From JACNLC01 sp964607375 (GTDB taxonomy: Bacteria > Fidelibacterota > Marinisomatia > SCGC-AAA003-L08 > JACNLC01): a stretch of DNA of 11,904 nucleotides. Positions 1 through 6,248 of this stretch are shown here, piece by piece. Positions within the stretch are counted from its first letter, which is position 1; every line of letters starts with the position of its first letter. Below the pieces are notes generated by a model. It was not told the origin of the DNA. It made no database searches and saw nothing but the letters and a program-made list of their open reading frames with translations. The position numbers were made by a program, and so were the translations under genes. The stretch lies in contig CAZSJY010000058.1 in the NCBI GenBank assembly GCA_964607375.1, positions 1 through 11,904 of the forward strand. Direction: 5' to 3'.

Positions 1-2
1 AA

Positions 3-77
3 ATTGTGCAACCTATTTTAGACGAGTTAGTTGAAATTTCAAAAATGATAACAGGATTTTCTAAATCACTAAATTAA
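3..77 (+). CDS. C-terminal end of a four-helix-bundle (23S-IVS / S23 family) protein, cut by the window edge
   Basis: An open frame runs in from the left edge and ends at TAA 75-77, giving 24 residues with the core LDELVEISKMITGFSKSLN. This matches the last helix of the S23 four-helix-bundle family, whose C-termini typically read like 'E..EI.KMLTGLIKSLK'; the family was first found inside 23S rRNA intervening sequences and is now known as many free-standing genes. A close copy of the same tail occurs at 2413-2526. Whether the upstream part is a complete gene cannot be seen. The biochemical role of free-standing members is not established. The family call rests on a short tail plus the repeat context. 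Confidence 0.55.
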   Translation: MVQPILDELVEISKMITGFSKSLN

Positions 78-96
78 TAGCAGAGTGATGTGGGTG

Positions 97-124
97 TTTA
101 CTCACTGCTCCTTGCTCCCTGCTA
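97..124. repeat. Right-hand end of repeat element A (GCTCC-rich)
   Basis: TTTACTCACTGCTC (97-110) continues into CTCCTTGCTCC (108-118) and CCTGCTA (118-124). The 11-mer 108-118 is the exact reverse complement of GGAGCAAGGAG at 2388-2398, the left end of element B. TTTACTCACTGCTC also matches 13 of 14 bases at 5133-5146 in element C. It lies between the four-helix-bundle tail and the hom ribosome-binding site, so it looks like the terminal inverted repeat of an element whose left end is outside the window. Confidence 0.6.
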
Positions 125-142
125 TAAACTAAAGGAGGAATA

Positions 143-1335
143 ATGCAAAAAATAGCACTTATAGGATTTGGAACAGTTGGTCAGGGTTTATGTGAAATCT
201 TGAGAGATAAGACTGATGAGTTAAAACAAAAATATGGATATGAATGGCAAATTGTGGCTGTGTCTGATGTAATGAAAGGTTCAGTTTACTGTCTTGAAGG
301 CTTGAATGTTGACAAACTATTAGATTTTGCGCAAAATGGAAAATCACTCAACGATTACAACTGTCAATGCAAAGCAGATATTTTAGAAACGGGTTGGGAT
401 GCTCTAAAAACCATCAAAGAGTCAAATGCTGATGTAATTTGCGAACTCGCTTTTACCGATTTGCAAACTGGAGAACCTGCAATTTCACATTGTAAGGCTG
501 CGTTTGAATCGGGCAAATCTGTGGTTACAAGTAACAAAGGTCCAGCTGCGTTGGCTTATCAAGAAATGCTCAGATTAGCAAAAACAAATAATGTTGAATT
601 TATGATTGAAGGCACGGTTGCAAGCGGAACTCCTATTTTAAACTTGGCTAAAGGTCCGTTGGCTGGGAATACCATTACATCAGTAAAAGGTATATTGAAT
701 GGCACAACCAATTACATTTTATCTGAAATGGAAGATGGAATGAGTTACGATGATGCACTCACCAAAGCACAAGAATTAGGGTATGCCGAAGCCGACCCAA
801 CAGGAGATGTTGAAGGTTACGATGCCCGAGCAAAAGTAGCAATTTTAACTAATGTGGTAATGGGGCAAAGTTTTGGAATTAATGATGTATCTTGTGAAGG
901 AATTACTAAAATAACTTCTGAGGATATTGAAAAAGCTAAGTTACAAAATGCTCGATGGAAATTGCTTGGCTCAACTGAAATTGTTGATGGTAAAGTTGTC
1001 GCATCAGTAAAACCTGAGATGGTGCCAATGAACCACCCGTTGGCTGGAATTATGGGTGCAACAAATGCACTTACATTTTCAACCGATTTAATGGGTGATG
1101 TTACAATCGTTGGTGCTGGTGCTGGTAGAATTGAAACAGGATTTTCAATTTTAACAGATTTATTGGCNNNNNNNNNNNNNNNNNNNNNNNNNNNNNNNNN
1201 NNNNNNNNNNNNNNNNNNNNNNNNNNNNNNNNNNNNNNNNNNNNNNNNNNNNNNNNNNNNNNNNNNNGTGCTGGTGCTGGTAGAATTGAAACAGGATTTT
1301 CAATTTTAACAGATTTATTGGCAATTGATAAATAA
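143..1335 (+). CDS. hom: Homoserine dehydrogenase, short form without ACT domain, interrupted by an assembly gap
   Basis: Reduces aspartate semialdehyde to homoserine with NAD(P)H in the cytoplasm, the branch step toward threonine and methionine. The Rossmann motif GFGTVGQG is at residues 8-15. TSNKGP with its conserved Lys is at 129-134, GILNGTTNYIL at 183-193, and the catalytic-domain signature GYAEADPTGDVEGYDARAK at 213-231. The ATG at 143 follows AAAGGAGG (131-138) at good spacing. A 100-N run (1168-1267) is flanked by an exact 55-bp duplication. Removing the Ns and one copy continues ...TDLL as AIDK and stops at TAA 1333-1335, giving 345 aa. Read literally through the gap, the frame shifts and ends wrongly at 1309. 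The 345-aa length fits homoserine dehydrogenases lacking the C-terminal ACT domain, so allosteric control by threonine through that domain would be absent. asd follows 29 bp later. Confidence 0.93.
1113..1322. repeat. Exact 55-bp direct duplication flanking the N gap
   Basis: Bases 1113-1167 and 1268-1322 are identical over 55 bp, one immediately left and the other immediately right of the Ns. Both encode the same stretch of hom in the same relation to the gene. A 55-bp overlap is what two neighbouring de Bruijn contigs share when assembled at k=55. The simplest reading is an unmerged contig overlap, not a biological repeat. Confidence 0.9.
1168..1267. other. Scaffold gap of exactly 100 Ns
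   Basis: The run is exactly 100 Ns, the conventional placeholder for a gap of unknown size. Because both sides carry the same 55 bp, the true gap length is probably minus 55, meaning no sequence is missing. It lies within the last codons of hom. Confidence 0.97.
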
Positions 1336-1364
1336 TCACTAATCGTGGTTAAATAGGAGAAGAA

Positions 1365-2384
1365 ATGAAAAATTATACATTTGCAATTGTGGGTGCACTC
1401 GGGAATGTAGGCACCGAAATGAGAAATATTTTAGAAACTAGTGATTTACCAATTGGTAATTTGGTGCTTATGGATGTTGCTCAAAATGCAGGTGAAACAG
1501 TAAAATGGAGAGATAACGAATATACTGTTGTTGAATCCAAACCTGAAGCGTTTGAAGGTGTTGACCTTGCAATTATGAGTGCAGGTGGAGAGGCATCATT
1601 GCAACTTTCCCCTGAAGCAGTAAAACGAGGCTGTGTAGTTGTGGATAATTCCACAGCATTTAGAATGCACCCTGACCATCCTTTGGTAATTCCTGAAGTA
1701 AATGCAGAAGCATTAGAAAATCACAACGGCATTATTGCAAGCCCAAATTGTTCAACAATTCAGATGTTGGTGGCACTCAAACCAATCCACGAGAAATACA
1801 ATATTAAGAGAGTGGTAGTAAGTACTTATCAAGCAGTCAGTGGTTCTGGGCAAGCTGCAGTAGATGAATTACATCAACAAACTAAGGCATTCGCAAATGG
1901 TGAAGAAATGGTAGCCAATGTTTATCCTCATCAAATTGCGTTTAATGCCCTTCCTCATATTGATGTATTTATGGAAAATGGATACACCAAAGAAGAAATG
2001 AAAATGATTGAGGAAACTGCTAAAATTTTGGATCCAAATATCAAAATGACGACTACAACTGTTAGAATGCCAGTGGTCAATGGGCATAGTGAAAGTTTAA
2101 ATATCGAAACTGAAAAACCATTTGAGATTGAAGAAATCAGAAAGTTGATGGACAATGCTGATGGAATCGTATTAGAAGATGAACCTTCTAAAAATATTTA
2201 TCCTCTTGCAATTAATGCAACAGGTAAAGATCCAGTTTATGTTGGTAGAATCCGACGAGACTATTCAGCAGACAATGCACTCAATATGTGGTGTGTATCA
2301 GATAATTTAAGAAAAGGTGCTGCGTTAAATACAGTCCAAATTGCACAGGAGTTAGTTAAACGAGACTTGGTTAAAGTCAAATAG
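1365..2384 (+). CDS. asd: Aspartate-semialdehyde dehydrogenase
   Basis: Reductively dephosphorylates aspartyl-4-phosphate to aspartate semialdehyde using NADPH; it stands between aspartate kinase and homoserine dehydrogenase and also feeds lysine/diaminopimelate synthesis. The N-terminal nucleotide motif GALGNVG is at residues 10-16. The catalytic cysteine is C129 in SPNCSTIQ, the YQAVSGSGQ loop is at 155-163, and RMPVVNGHSES (234-244) holds the conserved Arg234 and the catalytic His241. The length of 339 aa is normal for the family. AGGAGA precedes the ATG at 1365. Its position between hom and lysC makes an aspartate-pathway operon likely. Nothing in the sequence looks damaged. Confidence 0.96.
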   Translation: MKNYTFAIVGALGNVGTEMRNILETSDLPIGNLVLMDVAQNAGETVKWRDNEYTVVESKPEAFEGVDLAIMSAGGEASLQLSPEAVKRGCVVVDNSTAFRMHPDHPLVIPEVNAEALENHNGIIASPNCSTIQMLVALKPIHEKYNIKRVVVSTYQAVSGSGQAAVDELHQQTKAFANGEEMVANVYPHQIAFNALPHIDVFMENGYTKEEMKMIEETAKILDPNIKMTTTTVRMPVVNGHSESLNIETEKPFEIEEIRKLMDNADGIVLEDEPSKNIYPLAINATGKDPVYVGRIRRDYSADNALNMWCVSDNLRKGAALNTVQIAQELVKRDLVKVK

Positions 2385-2387
2385 CGT

Positions 2388-2580
2388 GGAGCAAGGAGTA
2401 GCAAATATTCTAATGATGCTTGTAAATAGCAATGATCTAGAAATAGAGGTTGTTCAATCGGTATTGGATGAGTTAGTAGAAATTTCTAAAATGATAACAG
2501 GATTTTCTAAATCTCTAAATAACTAATATGAAAAACACTAATTCAAAACTAACTACTCACAGTTCCCCGTTCCCAGCTCC
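2388..2580. mobile_element. Element B: short inverted-repeat element carrying a four-helix-bundle tail
   Basis: The left end GGAGCAAGGAGTAG (2388-2401) starts 4 bp after the asd stop. The right end has CTACTC (2553-2558), then a C/T-rich stretch ending in GCTCC (2576-2580). GGAGC pairs with GCTCC and GAGTAG with CTACTC in the correct nested order, so the ends form an imperfect inverted repeat about 190 bp apart. Between them sits the 37-aa ORF at 2413-2526. The left-end 11-mer is shared, inverted, with element A. No transposase is present, so any mobility would have to be supplied in trans. The gap it occupies (143 bp) is much larger than the 29-bp and 9-bp gaps elsewhere in the cluster, which fits an insertion. 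The exact outer limits are uncertain. Confidence 0.5.
2413..2526 (+). pseudogene. 37-aa remnant of a four-helix-bundle (S23 family) protein
   Basis: ATG at 2413 (a second ATG follows at 2416) opens a 37-codon frame ending at TAA 2524-2526. Its last ~20 residues, LDELVEISKMITGFSKSLN, are identical to those at the left edge of the window. Full-length members are about 110-130 aa, so only the last helix remains. There is no convincing Shine-Dalgarno site. It is probably a truncated relic inside element B, although expression as a micropeptide cannot be excluded. Confidence 0.5.
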
Positions 2581-3700
2581 CAGCTCAGATATAATTGTAA
2601 TGAAATTTGGTGGAACTAGTGTTCGTGATAACGAATCTCGTTTTGCTGCTATGAGACATATCCAGCGAAACGTGGATAATGGTAAGAAAGTGGTTGTCGT
2701 CGTATCAGCTATGGGGCGAAAAGGGGAGCCTTACGCCACGGATACACTCATCAATTTGTTAAAAAATGTTGAAGGCAATATGTCAATTTGTCCTCAAGAG
2801 CTTGATTTAGTAATGAGTTGTGGAGAAATTTTAAGTGCATCATATTTTTCACATTTGATTAATCAACATAATTTACATGGTATTGCTTTCACTGGAGCCC
2901 AAGCAGGGATTTTAACTGACGACAATGCTGGCAAAGCAAAAATTTTACGCATTAATCCAAAACGAATTTTGGATGAGTTGGACAAGGGTAAAATCCCGGT
3001 AGTTGCAGGATTCCAAGGAGCAAATGAAAATGGTGATGTGAGAACATTAGGCCGTGGAGGAAGTGATACAAGTGCTGTAGCATTGGGTTCCGCACTAAAT
3101 GCTGAAAAAGTGGAAATTTACTCTGATGTTAATGGGATTGCAAATGTAGACCCTAGACAATCTTCTGATGCACAGTTTCTAAATCAGATTTCTGCAGAGC
3201 AAATACTAACAATGGCGGATGAAGGTAGCAAAGTAATTCATCCACGAGCAGTAGTAGCATCCCTCAAAACTCAAACTCCAATTGTTGTAAAAAATACATT
3301 CACTAATTCTGGTGGAACTACAATTTATCACGGAGAATCTGAAGCAAACACCGTGTGTATTGCACATCGTGATAATTTGGTACAGATAGAATTTGATGAC
3401 GTTACAGATCCATCTGGTATATCAGATATCATCAAAGTAAATGACAAACAATATCTTTTGCGAAATAGTGTATATTTAAAAGAAAAAATTGAGGTGTTAA
3501 GACAATCTTATACATTTAACATAACCGAAAATTGGGCTACAATTTCAGTTGTTTTCGGTAAGAGTAAATTCGATGTTTTACAATTAGAAAATACTCAAAT
3601 TATCAACTCGGATGAAAAAGTTATTCGGTATCTGTTAAAAAGCGAATACTTAACAGATTCAATTAAGACGATATTAAATCAATACATCAAAAATAAATAA
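2528..3700 (+). CDS. lysC: Aspartate kinase with intact catalytic domain and diverged C-terminal regulatory region
   Basis: Phosphorylates aspartate to aspartyl-4-phosphate with ATP, the committed step of the Lys/Thr/Met pathway. Catalytic motifs are intact: MKFGGTSV at 25-32, the CGE motif at 98-100, LGRGGSDT at 174-181, SDVNGIANVDPR at 199-210, and GSKVIHPRA at 233-241. From about residue 273 onward, where two ACT domains bind lysine or threonine, only weak strand-like pieces such as NLVQIEF and ATISVVFG are visible, so feedback control may be altered. The first 20 residues (rich in Ser, Pro and Thr) are encoded by the right end of element B. The conserved first strand DIIVMKFGG begins before the internal ATG at 2600, so translation from 2528 is plausible. 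Neither ATG has a good ribosome-binding site, unlike neighbouring genes. It could be translated by coupling. tpl follows 9 bp downstream. Confidence 0.9.
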   Translation: MKNTNSKLTTHSSPFPAPSSDIIVMKFGGTSVRDNESRFAAMRHIQRNVDNGKKVVVVVSAMGRKGEPYATDTLINLLKNVEGNMSICPQELDLVMSCGEILSASYFSHLINQHNLHGIAFTGAQAGILTDDNAGKAKILRINPKRILDELDKGKIPVVAGFQGANENGDVRTLGRGGSDTSAVALGSALNAEKVEIYSDVNGIANVDPRQSSDAQFLNQISAEQILTMADEGSKVIHPRAVVASLKTQTPIVVKNTFTNSGGTTIYHGESEANTVCIAHRDNLVQIEFDDVTDPSGISDIIKVNDKQYLLRNSVYLKEKIEVLRQSYTFNITENWATISVVFGKSKFDVLQLENTQIINSDEKVIRYLLKSEYLTDSIKTILNQYIKNK

Positions 3701-3709
3701 GGAATAAAA

Positions 3710-5089
3710 ATGCAAAAAAGATCATGGGCAGAACCGTGGAAAATTAAAATGGTTGAGCCAATCAAAATGACCACAAAAGAAGAACGAACAGAGTACATCA
3801 GAGATGCGGGTTACAATACTTTCTTGCTAAAATCTGAAAATGTGTATATCGATTTGTTAACAGACAGCGGAACAAATGCGATGAGCGACCGTCAGTGGGC
3901 AGGATTAATGTTAGGTGACGAAGCTTATGCAGGAAGCCGAAATTTTTATCACCTGGCTGATACTATCAAAGAGTATTATTCTTACAAGCATTTAATACCT
4001 ACGCACCAAGGTCGTGGTGCAGAACATATGTTATCTCAAATTATGATTAAAGAAGGTGATTATGTGCCCGGTAATATGTATTTTACTACTACTCGTCTCC
4101 ACCAAGAACTTGCAGGTGGTAAATTTGTGGATGTTATTGTCGATGAAGCGCATGACACTGAATCACTACACCCATTTAAAGGTGATGTTGATTTAAGCAA
4201 AATGCAAAACTTAATTGACGAAGTAGGTGCGGACAAAATTCCGTATGTTTGTATTGCAACTGCAGTAAATATGGCTGGTGGTCAACCTATTTCTCTTAAA
4301 AATCTCAAAGATTTGAGAAAATTATGTGATAAATATGATATCGATATTGTTCACGATATGACTCGAGTTGCAGAAAATGCGTATTTCATTCAGGATAGAG
4401 AAGAAGGTTATGCTGATAAATCTATCAAAGAAATCGTATATGAAATTTGTTCACTAACCGACCACGCAACGATGAGCTGTAAAAAAGATGCACTTGTCAA
4501 TATTGGTGGGTTTTTGGCAACAAACAATAATGAACTTCTCGTCAAAGCCCAAAATATGGTTGTGATGTATGAAGGGCTTCATACTTACGGCGGTATGGCT
4601 GGGCGTGATATGGAAGCTGTTGCGTTGGGAATCAAGGAATCGGTAGAAGATGACCATATGAAATCTCGAGTAGGACAGGTATTATATCTTGGACAACGAT
4701 TGATTGATATGGGTATTCCAATTATTCAGCCAATTGGTAGTCATGGTGTATTTTTAGATGCGAAGAAATTCTTGCCACACCTAAGTCAAGATGAACTTCC
4801 AGCACAAACTTTGGCTTCAGAAATTTATATTGAATCAGGTGTTCGAACAATGGAGCGAGGAATCGTTTCAGCAGGACGAAATAAAGACACAGGTGATCAT
4901 TACAGACCAGCTCTAGAGTTAGTTCGAGTTACAATTCCTCGACGAGTTTATACTCAGGCTCATATGGATGTGGTTGCAGAATCAATTGCTGATGTATATG
5001 CACGAAGAGATAACATCAAAGGCTTAAAGTTTGTTTATGAACCTGAATATTTACGGTTCTTCCAAGCGAGATTTGAACCCCTTACTTAA
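3710..5089 (+). CDS. tpl: Tyrosine phenol-lyase (PLP-dependent beta-eliminating lyase)
   Basis: Cleaves L-tyrosine to phenol, pyruvate and ammonia using pyridoxal phosphate. It aligns from memory with Citrobacter freundii tyrosine phenol-lyase at an offset of +2 residues. The PLP lysine is K259 in MSCKKDALV, after K258. Other matches are Y73 in GDEAYAG, R102 in HQGRGAE, F125-T126 in MYFTTTR, and D216 and R219 in HDMTR. The residues separating it from tryptophanase favour tyrosine: TMERG (with Arg383, equivalent to Arg381) replaces the tryptophanase VEIG, and FFQARF contains F450. One substrate-pocket Met in the C. freundii enzyme (Met288) is Leu290 here. At 459 aa it is full length. AAGGA precedes the ATG, 9 bp after lysC, so it is probably co-transcribed with a biosynthetic gene, which is unexpected for a catabolic enzyme. 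Confidence 0.92.
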   Translation: MQKRSWAEPWKIKMVEPIKMTTKEERTEYIRDAGYNTFLLKSENVYIDLLTDSGTNAMSDRQWAGLMLGDEAYAGSRNFYHLADTIKEYYSYKHLIPTHQGRGAEHMLSQIMIKEGDYVPGNMYFTTTRLHQELAGGKFVDVIVDEAHDTESLHPFKGDVDLSKMQNLIDEVGADKIPYVCIATAVNMAGGQPISLKNLKDLRKLCDKYDIDIVHDMTRVAENAYFIQDREEGYADKSIKEIVYEICSLTDHATMSCKKDALVNIGGFLATNNNELLVKAQNMVVMYEGLHTYGGMAGRDMEAVALGIKESVEDDHMKSRVGQVLYLGQRLIDMGIPIIQPIGSHGVFLDAKKFLPHLSQDELPAQTLASEIYIESGVRTMERGIVSAGRNKDTGDHYRPALELVRVTIPRRVYTQAHMDVVAESIADVYARRDNIKGLKFVYEPEYLRFFQARFEPLT

Positions 5090-5096
5090 GAAAAGA

Positions 5097-5153
5097 TAGT
5101 AGAGAGCAGGAAGTTGATAGAATGTTTTACTATTTACCCACTGCTCTCTGCTA
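5097..5153. repeat. Element C: solo short inverted repeat between tpl and the Lrp gene
   Basis: TAGTAGAGAGCAG (5097-5109) pairs with CTGCTCTCTGCTA (5141-5153) over 13 bp with one G-T pair, enclosing 31 bases. TTTACCCACTGCTC (5133-5146) matches the end of element A in 13 of 14 positions, so this is the same repeat family without an ORF, like a miniature derivative. It fills nearly all of the 73-bp gap. There is no T-run after the stem, so it does not look like an intrinsic terminator, but the transcript would form a hairpin. Confidence 0.6.
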
Positions 5154-5162
5154 AAGACTATT

Positions 5163-5633
5163 ATGGATAGTATAGATAACAAAATACTAGCAGAGTTACA
5201 GAAAAATGGAAGAATCACCAATTCTGAGTTGGCAAAACGAGTTGGTTTGTCTCCTGGTCCATGTCTAGAACGAGTAAAAAAACTAGAGAAACGACAGGTT
5301 ATTCTTGGATATCACGCTCGATTGAATGCTGAAAATATTGGTGTTGGTGTGGAAACATTTGTGGAGGTAACTCTCTCTCGCCACAAACATGATGCAATTA
5401 CAGAATTTATGGAAGCAATCCAGTCGGTTCCAGAAGTTATTGAATGTTCATACATTACCGGAAGAGCTGATTTTATCCTCCGTGTTGCTGTAGAAAACAT
5501 GAAAGCATACGAGAATTTTCTGCTCCACAAACTAAGCACACTACCAGGACTCCAACATGTGGAGACTATGATGATTCTATCGAATATCAAGGAGTCTCAC
5601 CAATATCCAATTTATTCTGATGAAACCTATTAG
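5163..5633 (+). CDS. Lrp/AsnC-family transcriptional regulator
   Basis: This is a 156-aa DNA-binding regulator of the feast/famine type. The N-terminal winged helix-turn-helix covers about residues 4-50, with SELAKRVGLSPGPCLERVKK (21-40) nearly identical to the recognition region of E. coli Lrp. The C-terminal RAM ligand-binding/oligomerisation domain spans about 63-145, with the effector-site loop ITGRADFIL at 98-106 (SGDFDYLL in Lrp). Length and architecture are normal. Members sense amino acids and form dimers to octamers. Its place directly after tpl suggests control of tyrosine use or of the aspartate cluster, but the effector cannot be read from the sequence. The upstream gap is taken up by element C and there is no clear Shine-Dalgarno site. 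Confidence 0.93.
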   Translation: MDSIDNKILAELQKNGRITNSELAKRVGLSPGPCLERVKKLEKRQVILGYHARLNAENIGVGVETFVEVTLSRHKHDAITEFMEAIQSVPEVIECSYITGRADFILRVAVENMKAYENFLLHKLSTLPGLQHVETMMILSNIKESHQYPIYSDETY

Positions 5634-5659
5634 AACCTTCCAATAATTATTAATCCAGT

Positions 5660-5688
5660 TATTCTACAATACTAGATATTGTAGAATA
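5660..5688. promoter_or_regulatory. 12-bp perfect inverted repeat with 5-nt spacer
   Basis: TATTCTACAATA (5660-5671) and TATTGTAGAATA (5677-5688) are exact reverse complements around CTAGA. It lies 26 bp after the Lrp-family stop codon. No T-run follows and the stem is A/T-rich, so an operator or an mRNA 3'-end hairpin is more likely than a strong intrinsic terminator. Lrp-type proteins bind A/T-rich dyads, making autoregulation or control of the downstream cassette possible, but this is inference. Confidence 0.5.
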
Positions 5689-5726
5689 TATAGATATAAA
5701 ATCAGAGAATACCACAACATATGGTG

Positions 5727-5743
5727 TTAAAGTAATACTTTAA
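5727..5743. promoter_or_regulatory. Near-perfect 17-bp palindrome, operator-like
   Basis: TTAAAGTAATACTTTAA is fully symmetric around its central A. The size and symmetry are those of a dimeric regulator's site, and it sits in the gap between the Lrp gene and the small-protein cassette. In AT-rich DNA short palindromes also arise by chance, so the call is tentative. Confidence 0.35.
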
Positions 5744-5846
5744 ATAAATTTCTTGCTTAATATTATCTTTTAGTCCGAAACTTAGTCCAAGTTAAATGCA
5801 GGGTGATTTATTATTTACTTAAGACATATCAACAACATTTTAGGGC

Positions 5847-5913
5847 TAACTCCAAATCGGGGTTACGCATCTTATAATATTCACAAAAATATAGACGAGT
5901 AAGCGGAGTTTTT
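5847..5913 (+). promoter_or_regulatory. Possible alternative leader structures ahead of the cassette
   Basis: TAACTCC (5847-5853) can pair with GGGGTTA (5859-5865; one G-T) across a 5-nt loop, or AACTCC can instead pair with GGAGTT (5905-5910), which runs into a T-tract. The two pairings exclude each other, as in attenuators. TATAAT at 5873-5878 lies between them, so if that is the promoter the left arm would not be transcribed and this reading fails. Confidence 0.2.
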
Positions 5914-5990
5914 CTTATTACCAAATTTCTATGAGTCAACCATTGAGGGTTGGTTTTAGAATAAACAACAATAAAGTAAGGAGTAAAAAC

Positions 5991-6209
5991 ATGGCATTTA
6001 AAAACATAACAACTCAAATAAACGATATCATCAGCGGAATAGTAGCACTGATTAAAGGGCTGGTGGTGTTTTTTGTGTTTGCCAACATTCTGTTCACAAC
6101 AGGATTTACACCGATTGCAGGTATTATTTCATTGATTAATGCATTTCTCGGTGCAGGATTGGTTGGTCTTGTTGCTCTGTTGATCTTCGTTTCATTTCTT
6201 GAAAAGTAA
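5991..6209 (+). CDS. Small two-helix membrane protein, first of a tandem paralogous pair (unrecognised)
   Basis: A 72-aa hydrophobic protein. ATG at 5991 was chosen because AAGGAG stands just upstream (5979-5984). An in-frame ATG at 5931 would add 20 polar residues, has no ribosome-binding site and is absent in the paralogue. A short amphipathic start (to ~16) is followed by a membrane segment at ~17-36 (IVALIKGLVVFFVFANILF) and a second Gly/Ala-rich one at ~42-69, ending in a charged tail FLEK. It aligns end to end with the product at 6249-6464: both share a Lys-Gly in helix 1, ILF at its end, IAGI, and GAGLVGLVAL or EAGLAGLVAL in helix 2. No family was recognised. Holin-, pore- or bacteriocin-like peptides have similar size and composition but there is no specific signature. 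Confidence 0.8.
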   Translation: MAFKNITTQINDIISGIVALIKGLVVFFVFANILFTTGFTPIAGIISLINAFLGAGLVGLVALLIFVSFLEK

Positions 6210-6248
6210 AGATCACATCAACGCTAACCTTAAATTAGGAGGTACACA

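Larger units (their letters stand above)
5634..5990 (+). promoter_or_regulatory. Non-coding 357-bp region before the small membrane protein genes
   Basis: No credible gene lies here on either strand. It holds two perfect dyads just after the Lrp gene (5660-5688 and 5727-5743), a direct repeat TTAGTCC (5770-5776 and 5782-5788), a TATAAT box (5873-5878) without a good -35 match, and potential leader hairpins at 5847-5865 and 5937-5952. It probably contains the end of the Lrp transcript and the promoter and 5' leader of the downstream cassette. The frame upstream of 5991 that could extend the next gene has no ribosome-binding site and was not used. Confidence 0.5.

Noticed and set aside
1168..1309. 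Frameshift or C-terminal truncation in homoserine dehydrogenase
   Set aside because: The shift exists only because of the 100 Ns plus the duplicated 55 bp; joining the contigs restores the frame.
5097..5153. Intrinsic terminator between tpl and the Lrp-family gene
   Set aside because: There is a good stem but a 31-nt loop and no T-run after it; its similarity to element A fits the repeat family better.
5931..5990. N-terminal extension of the first small membrane protein from ATG 5931
   Set aside because: No ribosome-binding site, polar sequence not shared with the paralogue, and a clear AAGGAG site serves the ATG at 5991.
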